This document shows positions 22,435-33,281 of a stretch of DNA of 64,000 nt, piece after piece. Position numbers and translations under genes: made by a program. The stretch's first letter is position 1. Each line of letters starts with the position of its first letter. The notes beneath the pieces are model-generated. The model did not search any database, had not been told where the DNA came from, and saw only the letters and a program-made list of their open reading frames with translations. The stretch spans positions 444,928 to 508,927 of the forward strand of contig CM030938.1 of NCBI GenBank assembly GCA_018136815.1. Reading direction: 5' to 3'. The stretch comes from Isochrysis galbana (lineage: Eukaryota; Haptophyta; Isochrysidales; Isochrysidaceae).

Positions 22435-23244
22435 GACTGCTCTCGTGTCGCACAGTACAGCGTGGGGCACGAGGCGCACTTTGCCTTCGCGCATAAGCCG
22501 GCGCTGGTGGTGCCTCAGGCGTCGGAGGATTGCACTATGAAGAGAGGCTTCTGCTTGTTAGTGAGGCCAAGGCACACTAGCCTCAATCTACTTGTAGGTT
22601 GTAGGCCCGCTACTAACCGAACAACATAAATTTGGCTGGTCAAGCGCTCGGTTTAAATCTTTTGGGTGGGGTGGGAGGGAGGGCGGACTGGATTTTGGGA
22701 CAACGGGCCGTTCAACGGCGGTGGAAGCGGAAGGCCCTGGAGGCGAAAGCGCGAACGAAGGGTGCGGAAGCTACCTTTGTTCAGGTTGGGTTGTTTTCTC
22801 GGGGCATGGTGGCCAAATGGCATGTAGCCGCTACCCCTCCGAGGCAAAGTTGCTAAAATATACCAAAATAGACGGTGGGAGTGTGAGAAAAAAAGGGGGA
22901 CGTCTCGAGTTGCACCTTCGTCTCAGCTGTCAGCTGCTCTAATTGAGACTTAATGCTTAATGCCTCGTGTGGACTTGTTAGCCGTTGATTGAAGCAAGAA
23001 GCCCGGATGGGACAACAGTCTTCTAATAGGTTCTATCAAGAGGTCAACATGTCTACCAGACTTGTTACCTATTGACAGGTAACAGTAACAGATCTACAAA
23101 GTACAAAGTAAAATTTAGGGCGGGAACTTCGGCGGGAACGTGGCCCCTCGCTCGCCCGTCGCCCGCGCGCTCAAGATATCTGAGAGCGCCCTCAGCGACG
23201 ACAAGTCCACCTGTGTTACCTCTACCGCCTCGTTCGAGCCATCC
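22435..23244. other. Intergenic, no gene seen
   Basis: 3' flank of ATG12 and unique sequence. No supported feature. Confidence 0.35.
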
Positions 23245-23460
23245 GGGAGCTATAAAAAAATCTTCTTAAAAATCCCCGCTACGTGTACGGCTTGAGGCAG
23301 CGTGCTAGTGAACCTCCCTACTACCGCCATCCTTAACCACCATCAACCCCTTTGCCCCTTCCCCAGTTCCCTCTTTAGCGGAGATACTGGTTCCGAGGTG
23401 GCCGCGCGCGCTGCTTCGGCAAGGAGTTGGGGAGAAGGGGGCGGGAGACTGTGGACTGTG
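23245..23460 (-). mobile_element. LINE 3'-tail fragment
   Basis: Reverse complement of the LINE 3' module at about 10,265-10,464. It begins with AAAAAAATCTTCTTAAAAAT and runs through the GGTTAAGG and CCGAAGCAGC-type segments. This is a 5'-truncated insertion. Confidence 0.75.
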
Positions 23461-23696
23461 GCATCGTCCTCTCTCTGGCGTAGCTTGTTCTTTTCTTTTT
23501 CTTACCTTCGTAACTCAAAGAGTCCGTCGGTGCCATCCGCCGGTGTTTTTACGCTTACGCGGGGGTTTTAGATAGATATAAGTGATATTTCGTATGTCTA
23601 GCCCTCTCGCCGCCTGCAAGAGGTCGTCAGAAGTTTGCAGGTTAAAGTCTTTATCCCGCAAGAACCGCGTTCCGCGCTAACTACTGGCTGCCCGGC

Positions 23697-23740
23697 AGGC
23701 AATCTCCAAGAGTGAGATCAGCCTTGCTCTGACACAGTCC
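23697..23740 (-). repeat. Short repeat shared with 47,700-47,745
   Basis: About 35 bp (minus strand GAGCAAGGCTGATCTCACTC...) are identical to 47,707-47,741 in opposite orientation. Flanks differ, so it is a fragment of an unidentified dispersed element. Confidence 0.5.
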
Positions 23741-23891
23741 CGCGGCGTGGTAGAGGCCCAGCCTTTCGGCTTTCCTTATGGGGTGCGGCACTGTGCCGAC
23801 TCTGTTGGCTGAGAGTGTGCCCATTGCTGGCTGGGGCATGTGTGGGTGTTGATGGCCATGGTGGCCTTGTTACGTCGAATTTAAGTCAATT

Positions 23892-24919
23892 TTAAGGTGG
23901 CGTCGCCACGGCGAGGAGGGGGAGGGCGGCGCGCGAAGCCGCCCAGCCCCTCCAGCTGCCATGGGGCCTGACGGCTGTGGATGGCAGCTGCACGACCCGT
24001 GCGGCTGGCGGAGTGATCAGTGGGTACGTGGCCCCCGCCGATGGCGCGCATGGCCCAGCTGCGCACCCGCCTCACAGAGGGGAGGGGGGGTCAGGCAAGG
24101 GCGCTCGTATGGGGCTGTGCAAGGCGTTTGGCAGGGCATGGGGTCGAGAGGGGCGCTGCCAGAGGGAGAAGGGCGGTCGGTCCATTGAAAAGGGGTCAAA
24201 AGGCGGCTCTTTCGTCGGAAGGGCGCCCGCCTGCACGGCCCTCAGAGTTCGTGGCTGCCGTGTGCGACTTTGCCTGGCACGTCTCCGCGCCTGGACCTGC
24301 GCTCGGTCATGAGGGTATGACGGCCGCTTGATGCGGCTGTGCGTGGCGCGTGAATAGCGGGAGGCCTCTTGGGTATATGGGCCGGCGGCCCACGGCTGCT
24401 TCCGGCCGTGCGGGCGCACAAAGCCTGGCGCGAAACCCGAATGGCGTATGTGTGTGGTCGGCTTGCTAAGTGCAAGGGCGCCGGTGCCGCAATTGAGTCT
24501 TTAAAGTGGGGGAATAGAATTTTGTGCGTGTGCATAGGTGTCCGTCTGGCTCTCAGACCATGTTGGGGAGCCAGCTGCAACAAAATTAGGGGACATGCAA
24601 TTCACCTGGCCATGCATTTGGGTGTGCGCCATCGCTGCTATCGTGGTTGCGATAGCCGCACGCCGTCTCGCTCTCGCTACATCCAGCGCAGGTTGCACTC
24701 ACAAGAGCACCCCCCCGTCCGGCACCCCGGCCAGACGGGATGCTGCCGCTTCGCGGCCGCTTGGGAGGCCTTCCCATGCAGTCTCTCCAGCAGGCTAGCC
24801 GGCTCTGGGGGGGGGGGGGGGGGCTCGCCCCGCGCAGCGTTCGCGCGAGACCGCGCACCCGCTCCGATGAGCTCTCGTGCCCCCCCCCCCCCCCAGAATC
24901 GGTGGCGACGCCACCTTAA
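23892..24919. mobile_element. TTAA-flanked TIR element, ~1.03 kb
   Basis: An 18-bp perfect TIR TTAAGGTGGCGTCGCCAC lies at 23892-23909 and 24902-24919. If TTAA is the target, the element proper starts GGTGGCG at both ends, the layout of piggyBac-like elements; that assignment is inference. The TIR is itself nearly palindromic. The right ~90 bp (from GCGCAGCGTTCGCGCGAGAC) recur at 50,318-50,421, a second copy's right end. ORFs inside are low-complexity with no transposase, so it is non-autonomous. Confidence 0.7.
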
Positions 24920-24959
24920 TGTTAGCGTTTACCCTTGTAATGCATAGTCACGTAGCCTG

Positions 24960-25040
24960 CGGCCCTTAGTATCAGGTATCAGGTCGAGATGACCTTATAT
25001 CATGATATCAGGACCTAATATAAGGCTGACGGGCCCATCC
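24960..25040. repeat. Palindromic ATATCA/AGGTC word cluster
   Basis: Repeated words TATCAGG, CCTAATAT and GATATCAGGACC in both orientations. The same words recur at 62,025-62,110. The style matches a hAT-like element arm, but no complete TIR pair was found. Confidence 0.45.
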
Positions 25041-25365
25041 GGGCTCCCCAGCGAGGTCTGTCCTCGTTGTGCGGACCCCTCTGTCGCATGTCTGCGCGTT
25101 GCTGAGTTGCCCTGGTGCCGACGCTTGGCCGTCCGTCCAGGTGTGGTTAGTTTTCGCCCCGTTTAGTTTAGTGTGTGTGGTTCTGTGTCCTTAACTTTTT
25201 GGACCTTATGTTGTAGCCTCCCGTGTCTACCTCGGACCTAAGAAGCTCTCATTCTCACTCTCTCTCTCTCTGCCACTAGCTCGCTAGCTAGCCTCGTCTC
25301 TACTCTCCGACGCCACGCGTCGCCCTCCTCCGACCCTCATTCTACCTCGTCGCTCGTAGCGCTCG

Positions 25366-25527
25366 ATGGCAGACACTTTCAGACCCGACTCCTACTATGA
25401 CCTTTCAGACATTTTCCCGCAAGCAGCAATCAACGAACCTTCTACGGCCGCGTCAGCTGCCGGCTCGGTCGAACGGCCCTCTGCCTATGAGCCTGTAGTC
25501 ATCGCGTGTTCGACAGAGAGCTCATAA
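25366..25527 (+). CDS. 53-residue ORF, unknown
   Basis: MADTFRPDSYYDLSDIFPQ begins an uninterrupted 53-codon frame ending in TAA at 25525-25527. Its balanced, non-repetitive composition is unlike the surrounding low-complexity DNA. It could be the first exon of a gene or the gag start of a retroelement whose body was lost where a LINE fragment lies just downstream. No domain recognised. Confidence 0.35.
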   Translation: MADTFRPDSYYDLSDIFPQAAINEPSTAASAAGSVERPSAYEPVVIACSTESS

Positions 25528-25544
25528 CAATACTCTCACCCCAT

Positions 25545-25621
25545 CTATGCGCGGCGGGGTGGGCGGCAGGGGAGGAGGGGAGCGGCGTGCGCTCCACGAG
25601 CCCCTAACGATGTAACGATAG
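25545..25621 (-). mobile_element. LINE 5'-end fragment, mutated start
   Basis: On the minus strand an imperfect hairpin (CTATCGTTACATCGTTAG, 25621-25604) is followed six bases later by GTGGAGCGCACGCCG, where the usual ATG has become GTG. A second hairpin-like segment (CTAGGGTTATACTTAG) lies just upstream at 25,627-25,642. This is a 5' stub, near-identical to the one at 29,045-29,096. Confidence 0.7.
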
Positions 25622-26209
25622 TTGTGGGCGCACTAAGTATAACCCTAGTTGTAGCAGTTGGCGTGTAGCCTTGAATCTTATTCAGATGTGCGATGTTTTT
25701 TTTCTCGCGTGCAGCAGCCGCCGGGCGGTCGTGTACTCGGTGTCGGCGCGCGCGGGGGGAGGCGGGCGGCGGTGCTGCGCTCAAGTATGATGATGACCCT
25801 ACGATATTTGCAAAGGTGGTCGACGCCCCAGCGCTCTAGCAACGAAGGGCGCGTCCGCACGTATGGCCAAACAAGGCAGCACGTAACACACGTCCATCAT
25901 CGCCAACATGCAACGACATGCAAATCATGCATCATGCCCATGCGAGAAAAGAAGAGACGGCATGGATTGAATCCACACACACGATGGATGGAATCCACAT
26001 AAAACTTGAACCACAGGCATAGCCCGCATAGCCCACATGCTCACCCGCTCCAAGAGTTCGACCGCGCGCGCGCCTAGGCCTGCGGCGCTAGGCCAAGTTG
26101 CTGCCGCTGCGGTAAGCACCCTCGCCCATGGTGTGCAGCCCTCGGAAGCACTTGCCGGGCCGGGAGTCGCCCCCTCGCAGCCCGCAGTCTGATATGGCGG
26201 TTGGAGGGC

Positions 26210-27814
26210 TCACACGCGCAACCAAGCGACGCCAGATCGAAGGGCGGGGCCCGGCCCGGCAAGAGGCAGGTGGCGCGTCTGGAGGAGCCGGCAGAGCGGC
26301 TTGTACACGACGTCGGCAGCACGTGTGGACCACGTGAAGTCGAGGTGCGCAAAGTTGTCAATCTCCCTCCACTCGACGATGGCGCCAGTAGGCCGGAGTT
26401 GCCGCTCAAGACGGCGGACGTCGGCAGGCGAGGCGAGCGCGTCGTTGGAGCCCGAGAAGAGCGCGGTTGGCACGCGTAGACGGTGCAGCTCAAAGTGTGG
26501 CGGGTGGATGGAGCCGTACCTCCTCAGGTTCTCCGCGTGCGAGCCGTAGTCATACTGGCGGAAGTGGCCGGCGCGGATGCCTTGCAGGAAGTGGGCAAGA
26601 TTTTTGATGGAGGTGCCCGCCGGCGTGCGCGCTAGCTGGACCTGTAGCCGCGTCATATTGAGCTCGTCCGACTCGCCCGTCACCAGATCGAGCACACCCG
26701 CGCACATCTCGGGCATCTGCCGGCACGCCTCGGGCGAGAGGCCGTTGAGTGAGGTGCCGGGAAGGAGCTCACGGATGCCCACCCACTTTGCGAAATCATC
26801 GGCGTGCGAGCCGGCGAGTCCCTTGATGATGGGCGAGGTCATGTGCGAGAGAAACGCGACGGGTGCGAGCGCGACGAAGAGCGCAACCGCGTCCGCCTCC
26901 TCGCGGTTGTGCGGCATCGTGAATCCGGCAAACGCCTGCATCGTCCCTTCCGAGTGGCCAATGTAGCCGATGCATCGCAGTGGCAGCTCCAGACGCGGCG
27001 CCGAGACGTTGCCTGCGACTGCTGGGCCGCCTAGGCGGTACTCGAGCACGTACCGGATCTCAGCAGGCAGGTCGTACATGCCCATGTCGGCGTATGTGAA
27101 GTCCCAGAAGGCGCTGTCACGGTCCGGATCCAGCGAGGTGTGGTTGCGCGAGTAGACGTTGCCGCGGTTGTTTCCCAGCCAGACGTCGTAGCCCTGATCG
27201 GAGAGCAGCATCGCCAGTGACTGGCGTGCCTCGTAGTTGGAGACCCACGCGAAGGACGAGTCGAGCAGCGCGTGCTATACGTGGGCGCAGGTGGAGGTGG
27301 CGTCGGAGGCGGACGGAAACAGGCCGACGGTCCCGCGCGCGCGGTGCACGCGTGACACGTCGGCTGCGTTGCACGAGGGGGACCTCGACTCGTGCTGCAG
27401 ATGGCAATGCACTGGTCGCCACACGGGCGACGTGCCTGCCCCTCTCCGCCCCCCTCCTTCCCTGCTCTCTGCTCTCTCTTTCTCCCCCCCCCCCCCCCCC
27501 CCTTCCCCCCACCCCCGTCTCTCTTCCCCTCCCCCTCCTCCTCTCCTTCTCCCTCCGTGCTCTCGTCCGCAGAGCCGCCAGTGGCACTCCCCATCTCTCA
27601 CCTGCAAGAGCACCGGCGGCCTCTGCTCGAGCGGCATCCCATCCCCTCGGTGGGGACGTGGTGTGATGCGGAAGAGGCCCAGCAGGTACCCATCATGGGT
27701 CTGTGCCCAGTGGCTCTCGAGGCCGTAGCCCCTTCTGTGGACGATGCTCATCCCTAGGCCTACCTCTGGGTCGAGGGGAAGGGAGGAACGAGGGGATGGG
27801 GGAGGGGAAGCCAT
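26210..27814 (-). CDS. Acid lipase / steryl ester hydrolase-like, two exons
   Basis: Exon 1 is 27814-27602 and exon 2 is 27274-26210. The phase-0 GT-AG intron (327 nt, gtgaga...tatag) contains poly-pyrimidine DNA. The product is about 425 residues. Exon 1 has the AB-hydrolase lipase lead-in [23 protein letters not shown]. Exon 2 continues [20 protein letters not shown] and [18 protein letters not shown], the diagnostic acid-lipase motif. The nucleophile elbow is GHSEGT (Ser ~178). The acid is Asp in SGSNDALAS (~348) and the His is in NFAHLDF (~380), so the triad is complete. It would hydrolyse triacylglycerol or steryl esters, usually in lysosome/vacuole or secretory compartments. No signal peptide is seen at the chosen start ([18 protein letters not shown]); a further 5' exon beyond the GA microsatellite is possible. 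Confidence 0.9.
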
Positions 27815-27862
27815 TGGGAAAGGGGGGGAAGAGAGAGAGGGGGGGAAGGGTCTTCCCGCCCT

Positions 27863-28182
<320 letters not shown>

Positions 28183-28461
28183 CCCCCCTCCCGCTTACCT
28201 CTTTCGCTCTGCTTCTTCTCTCTCTCTCTCTCTCTCACAGTCCAGTCAGTTCATCTTGAGTAGGCGCGCCCATTCTCTCTCTCGTTCACTCGCTCTTCCA
28301 CGCGAGTCCACATGAGTCTCAAAAGTGGAAGAGGCAAAAGAGAGAAAGAGAGAACAGGCGGAGAGACGAGAGAGAGTAGACGAGAGAGAGAGAGAGAGAG
28401 AGAGCAGAGAGAAGAGAGAGAGAGAGAGCAGAGAGAAGAGAGAAGAGAGAGTGAGAGAGAG

Positions 28462-28502
<41 letters not shown>

Positions 28503-29044
28503 GAGAGAGAGATGTCGTCGGACGGACGGAAGGGGCGAGAAGAGAGGGCGTGTGTGTGTGCGTGGCGAGGAGAGGAAGAGAGGAGAGATGGAATTCACCA
28601 GAGAAGAAGAAGTGCCCCCCCTTACACTGATAATATTCAAAGATGTACGGAAGAAATGAAGCCCGCCTGATCTCACAGAGCGTCTGTGTGCACTGCCTCG
28701 CCGATGTGGGGGTGGATCGGAAAAACAATAAACCCCAACCGCCCAATCTTTTCGATACACACACCCCGCCTGCGTGGCCTCAGCCCAACAACGACCGGCA
28801 AAGAAGAGAGAAAGAAGAAGAAGAGAGAGAGGGAAGTCCACCTCTCTTTATTTGTGCAACGACCGGCAAGAAGAGGGAAGAAGAAGAGAGAAGAAGAGAG
28901 AGAGAGGGAAGTCCGCCTCTCTTTATATGAGTAACGACCGGCAAGAAGAGGGAAGAAGAGGGAAGAAGAAGAAGAAGAAGAAGAGAGAGAGAGAGAGAGA
29001 GTAGCTGGTAGACATCTTATTTATACTCCTCCTTCCACCTTCAG
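28183..29044. other. GA microsatellites and GGAAGTCC tandem
   Basis: GA runs at 28,380-28,512. At 28,795-28,995 a unit of about 70 bp (AACGACCGGCAAGAAGAGG...GGGAAGTCC) is repeated about three times. No gene. Confidence 0.6.
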
Positions 29045-29096
29045 GAAGGGAGGGGAGCGGCGTGCGCTCCACGAGCCCCTCACGATGTAACGATAG
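29045..29096 (-). mobile_element. LINE 5'-end stub
   Basis: On the minus strand a degenerate hairpin (29096-29079) and GTGGAGCGCACGCCGCTCCCC match the copy at 25,545-25,621. Only about 50 bp are left. Confidence 0.65.
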
Positions 29097-29299
29097 TTGT
29101 GGGCGAACTAAAAGTAACTCCACGCGCCACACTGCACATCGAGTGGATGCCGGCCAGCTCGTGAAGGAGGAGGAGCATGTCTACCAGCTCGTGAAGGCTT
29201 ACCCTCTCTCGCGCTCTCCCCCCCCTCGCTCTCGCTCTCCCCCCCTCCCTCTCTCTCGCTGTCGCTGACTCTCTCCTCTCTCTCACTGCCTTGCTGCTC

Positions 29300-29480
29300 G
29301 CTGCACCGTCCGCCTGTTTGTTGGCCCCGGCCAGGTTTTCGCGCCTGACCTGCCGAAATTTCTTTCGAAAATTTAGGAGTTTTTGCACTGATTCTCTCGG
29401 ACAGGCTTGCCCTAATTTTCGCAAAAAAAAATTGTTTTTCGAGGTTCGAGCGAGCCCGAGCCCCACCGGGTCGGCCACCG
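29300..29480. repeat. AAATTTC-word arm
   Basis: Clusters of GAAATTTCTTTCGAAAATTT and AATTTTCGC words near GGCCCCGGCCAGG. Probably the outer arm of the hAT element whose relic starts at 29,672, by position and by the similar arm at 3,990. Confidence 0.4.
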
Positions 29481-29671
29481 GCCACCCGGCCGCCACCGGC
29501 AACGAGCGAGGTGTTACGCGTTACGCGCGCGCGTGCCATAGTATGCTCGTATGATCAATAGAGTATAGAGTTCAGGCATGCACAAACAACTGTTAGTTAA
29601 GCAACACAATTAACGCTAAGGCATCGAGAGCGCACACAGAAAACACCAAAACGATGGCGCTCGTCAACCGA

Positions 29672-30050
29672 TCAACCCACAACCCGCTTATTGAAGCGGC
29701 TCATCAATGAGGCCTGCAGGTGTTCTCACAATAACACCCGACTGCTGGTCACCCACCGTACATCAAACATCAAACGGAGCAAGGAAAACACACGTTCACA
29801 CGAGGCTGAGTTTGGAGAGATGCTGACAGCCACACAAGCTGCGGATGCCCACGCCGGAAACGATTTGCCATTGGTACGCCACCAGTTGAGCACGGAAGCC
29901 GAAAAGTCGTCGACGTCATCTGAATTGCATGCCGCACGGGACGCCGCGGCTAGATAGGCGGGCAACTGCGCCTTCAGAACTGTAGGATCAATCCCACCCT
30001 CATCATTAGGCATGCCTAAAGGCGTGAGTAATGCTAGGTCGTCCACTGAC
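29672..30050 (-). pseudogene. hAT transposase, C-terminal part (left piece)
   Basis: On the minus strand the frame reads DLALLTPLGMPNDEGG, then WWRTNGKSFPAWASAA and SPNSASCERVFSLLRLMF. After one in-frame TGA (29,7xx) it continues HLQASLMSRFNKRVVG to a stop at 29672. It joins seamlessly with 33,282-33,445 once the nested insertions at 30,051-33,281 are removed, restoring SSVDDLALL. A paralogue of the relic at 2,984. Confidence 0.85.
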
Positions 30051-30487
30051 TAAGTTGTTCCACAGGTACCGGTACCGGTACCGGTGGACCGGTACCGCGG
30101 GTCCGCCGGACCCGGTGGTGCGTACAGTATGGTAGCCGAGAGGGCTGTGCGTTGTGCTCGAGTGCTCGAGTGGGAAGAGGAAATGTGGAGATTGAAGTTG
30201 AAGATCCCCCAACGGAGGAAGGGGAGGAGGAGGAGGAGGAGGAGGAGGAGGAGTTCTCATAGCGAGCGTGGCGGGAGCGCGTGGACGGCGATCCCTCGGT
30301 GTGGGCGGTGGGCGTATTGCGTATTGTGTAGCTGTAGCTGTCTGTATGTACACTAACTAAGAGTATCTAATGTTACCATGAGAGTACTATAATAAGTACC
30401 ATAGATAGGTACCGTACCGGTACCGGTACCGGTACCGGGTGAAGCCTCTCAAGACCCGGTGGAACCGGTATACGGTGGAACAACTTA
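30051..30487. mobile_element. TIR element B, GGTACC word
   Basis: Inverted ends TAAGTTGTTCCAC (30051-30063) and its complement (30475-30487). The 10-bp duplication GTCCACTGAC is intact on the left (30041-30050); on the right it is split by element A into GTCCAC (30488-30493) and TGAC after 33279. Both arms are built of overlapping GGTACCGGTACC words. No ORF of note, so it is non-autonomous. Confidence 0.8.
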
Positions 30488-30925
30488 GTCCACCCTACAT
30501 GTGAAAAACAGAAAACCTGTTTTTCTGTGAAGTTTGTGAAGACCAAAAACAGTGTTTTTCACCGTTTTTCTGAGCCTGGGCCCTAAGCCTAAGCCTGGGG
30601 CCAGCTGCGCCGGCGCGCCTAGGCTGGGGTTAGGGGTAGGCCAAAATATCCACAATTTTTCACCCAAATATCCATTGGAAATATATCTCCCATATATCCA
30701 GAAAATCGGCCCAAATATCCAAGAAATATCCGGAGATATCCATGTATCCGCATCGCCATACGCCATACGCGCATGCACGCCGTTGCGTAAAAAAAAGCTC
30801 TTCTGGCTCTGTGCTCTTTGCTCACAGCTCTCCTGCTTATCCTTATTCCTAACCTACTAGCAATACAATACATGTCTTGATCTTGAGATGTGATGAGGCA
30901 ATATATTATTTGACTACAAACACAA

Positions 30926-31360
30926 TCACATTGACGTGCGGTTACGCTGGTTGCTATTGAATCGCAACATGATGGAGGCCTCAATCTGATCTGCCAAAGA
31001 TTTAGCACGATCGGGACCAAACACACATTGAAGCAATGAGAAGACACATTCACACGATGCAGAATTAGGGCTGAGAGAAAATGCAATCCTTGCTGCAATG
31101 GCCCATGTAGGGAACTTCGTACAATTGGCGGCCCGCCAAGCTAACACATCTGACGTGAATGATTTGACGTCCCTATGGTCAAATTGAGTACCCCTGCATG
31201 CCACAACGTAGTCTGAAAGCTCACTCTGAAGCAGATGTGTGACGCCCGGGAGATGGAGATGGGCAAAGCAAGGTAAGTCTGCAAGTTGGTGCACCCACGC
31301 TGAATCGACTTTACCGTATGCGAACGCCGGATTAAAAGCGCGGAGAAGCCCGTCCGAGTC
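30926..31360 (-). pseudogene. hAT transposase fragment inside element D
   Basis: The frame reads AFNPAFAYGKVDSAWVHQL, then LAWRAANCTKFPTWAIAA and SPNSASCECVFSLLQCVFG. It ends DQIEASIMLRFNSNQ, the complete hAT C-terminus. It is diverged from the relics at 2,984 and 29,672, and the N-terminal half is missing or unrecognisable upstream. The Arg in the usual CERVFS motif is Cys here (CECVFS). Confidence 0.85.
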
Positions 31361-31779
31361 GCTCGGGTCGCTAAGCGCGCGCGTCGGCTGATCGCCGACG
31401 TCTCTGTCCGCGACCTTGCGTTGAGCGGAGCGGCTTGAGCGAGACGAGCGGCGTAATCCTGAGCGAGGGCGGTGGGAATGGAGTGAGCCGCGCATTCGCG
31501 AGGGGGGAGAGGGAAGTGCCCCTGCTCTGCGCCTTGGGCATTGGGCATTGGCGCGATGCGCGATGGCGGCTGGCGGGAAGGCGCGCAATGATGTGAGAAG
31601 GAGCAGGGAGCGAGCGCGGGAGCGAGCGGAGAGGGTGGGGGAGCGGGAGGAGACGGCAGAGGGGGGCTGCGAGCGCGCCAGAGGGAGGGGGAGGGGGACG
31701 CCCAGGGCAGGGGCAGGGGGACTGCCACACCTCTCATGACAGACCAGGCAAGGCTCCGTTCGGGATGAGATAGACGTCT

Positions 31780-31950
31780 TTATTATTATAGGAACAGCTC
31801 ATTTTATTACGTATCTATCGGCATCACCTCTTACTGTCTGTTTGCCGCCCCCCCAGCCCCCGAGCCCCCCCCCCTCCTTCCGCTCCCTCCCCGTCCCCCC
31901 CGCGCCTCGCGCCCACAAAGTGTTTTGTTTTGGGGGTTGGGGCGCAGACC
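31780..31950. other. C-rich spacer in element D
   Basis: C/CT-rich DNA between the transposase fragment and the right arm of element D. No gene. Confidence 0.4.
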
Positions 31951-32370
31951 ATGCCCAAATATCCACCAAATATCCAAATGCCAAAAAATCCGCCCAAATA
32001 TCCAAGAGATATATCCGGATATCTTGGCCTACCCCTAGCTGGGGTCAGGATTTCGTTTTCAACTCGCCCAAATTTCGTTTGAGATTTCGTTCAGATTTCG
32101 AGCCCACACCCCCAAATTTCGATGAAATTTTGAGATTTCGCGTGGCGACACTAGATTTTTAATAGGCTCACGCGCGTTTCGCGGCGCACCCGCTAGCTCG
32201 TCCACGCACCACGCATCCTCCGCCCTGACATCTATCTATATCTATCCATTGCTATCTATAGATAGTCTATAGTATTCTATAACCAACCTACAAACAACCC
32301 TTACCAAAGAGAATCATAAGATAATGATCAATAATGCCTTAGACCCTACTCACTCACTCACGTGTCACTC

Positions 32371-32522
32371 ACTCATTCACTCGCGCTTGTTTGTTGTAAC
32401 GTAACATCAAGAGCCGCACTCCAACTGATCGGAATAGGTCTGCATCTGGTTGTCACCAATCACCAAACATGCACTTCAAAACGGAAAAGACACGCTCACA
32501 CGAGGCAGAATTTGGGGCTCCC
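32371..32522 (-). pseudogene. hAT transposase C-terminus inside element C
   Basis: Minus-strand frame PNSASCERVFSVLKCMFGDW, a TGA stop, then LFRSVGVRLLMLRYNKQARVNE. This is the C-terminal dimerisation region with one nonsense codon. It is too short to appear as a normal gene call. Confidence 0.75.
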
Positions 32523-33281
32523 TCCCCTCCTCATCGGCCTCGCTCGCTTCGGCCTCGCTCGCTTCAGGTCTCGCTTGCGCCAGCACTTGTGCTTGTGCCC
32601 ATGTGCCCACTCGACACTGAGGCGCGCCGAGGTCCATACAACGAATCAACGAATGGCGCTACCGTTGTGCCCCCCGGCGAGTGGGCAGCGCGCCTCTGCC
32701 TCTGCCTCTGCTCCCGCTCCATCTGGGGAGGAGGGGGGGAGGGGTCTCTGGGGCCGGAGGGGCAGGGGGAGCGCTCTGATTTCGCGCCACGGGTTCGCGC
32801 GCTCCCCCTCCCCCCCCGCTCCCCCCCGCCCCCCCCCCTTGGTATCGCATCTTTAGTCCCCTGACCCCCCAAATTTCGAGAAATTTCGAACGAAATTTCC
32901 CCCGGCGACCCCCCCCCAAATTTCGAAAGAAATTTTCGAAATCCTGACCCCAGCCTAGGCGCGCCGGTGAGTCTGCAACTCGCAGCTCGCACAATGCCCG
33001 CTCGCTGCTCGCTAGGTATATGTGCGTACATGGAAGATATGGTTATGGCTATGGCTATGGCAAGTGCGGACGCCTCCATCTACCCCCCCCCCCCCCGCCC
33101 CCCCCCCCGCGCGCAAAATATTATAATATCATTTTCTAACGTAAACACCATTTTCTAACGTAAACACTGGCGGCCTGTTTTCGGGCTGTTTTTGGCTGTT
33201 TTTCTGTACAACCCAAAAACAGCTGTTTTTACTGTTTTTCTTGGGCTTGTCGACTGTTTTTCACATGTAGGTAGTCCACTG

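Larger units (their letters stand above)
30631..32037. mobile_element. TIR element D, AAATATCC word
   Basis: Inverted ends starting TAGGGGTAGGCCAA (one mismatch over 21 bp) at 30631 and ending at 32037, with an exact 8-bp duplication GCTGGGGT (30623-30630 and 32038-32045). Arms (30,640-30,745 and 31,950-32,025) are arrays of CCCAAATATCC. It carries a hAT transposase fragment at 30,926-31,360. The innermost and therefore probably youngest insertion in this stack. Confidence 0.9.
30618..32959. mobile_element. TIR element C, AAATTTCG word
   Basis: After removing element D, both ends read CCTAGGCTGGGGTCAGGATT inward (left 30618-30630 continuing at 32046; right 32940-32959). Palindromic GGCGCGCC extends outward on both sides, so the exact boundary and duplication are unresolved. 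Arms (32,046-32,155 and 32,870-32,945) consist of AAATTTCG words in both orientations. It carries a hAT C-terminal relic at about 32,371-32,522. Confidence 0.75.
30494..33271. mobile_element. TIR element A, AAAAACAG word
   Basis: A perfect 18-bp TIR CCTACATGTGAAAAACAG at both ends with an exact 8-bp duplication TAGTCCAC (30486-30493 and 33272-33279). Arms (30,500-30,590 and 33,175-33,270) are dense in AAAAACAG/CTGTTTTT. The interior is occupied by element C, which contains element D. The 8-bp duplication and subterminal word repeats fit hAT. Confidence 0.9.

Noticed and set aside
27237-27728. Plus-strand ORFs opposite the lipase
   Set aside because: Antisense of the lipase exons and of its pyrimidine-rich intron.
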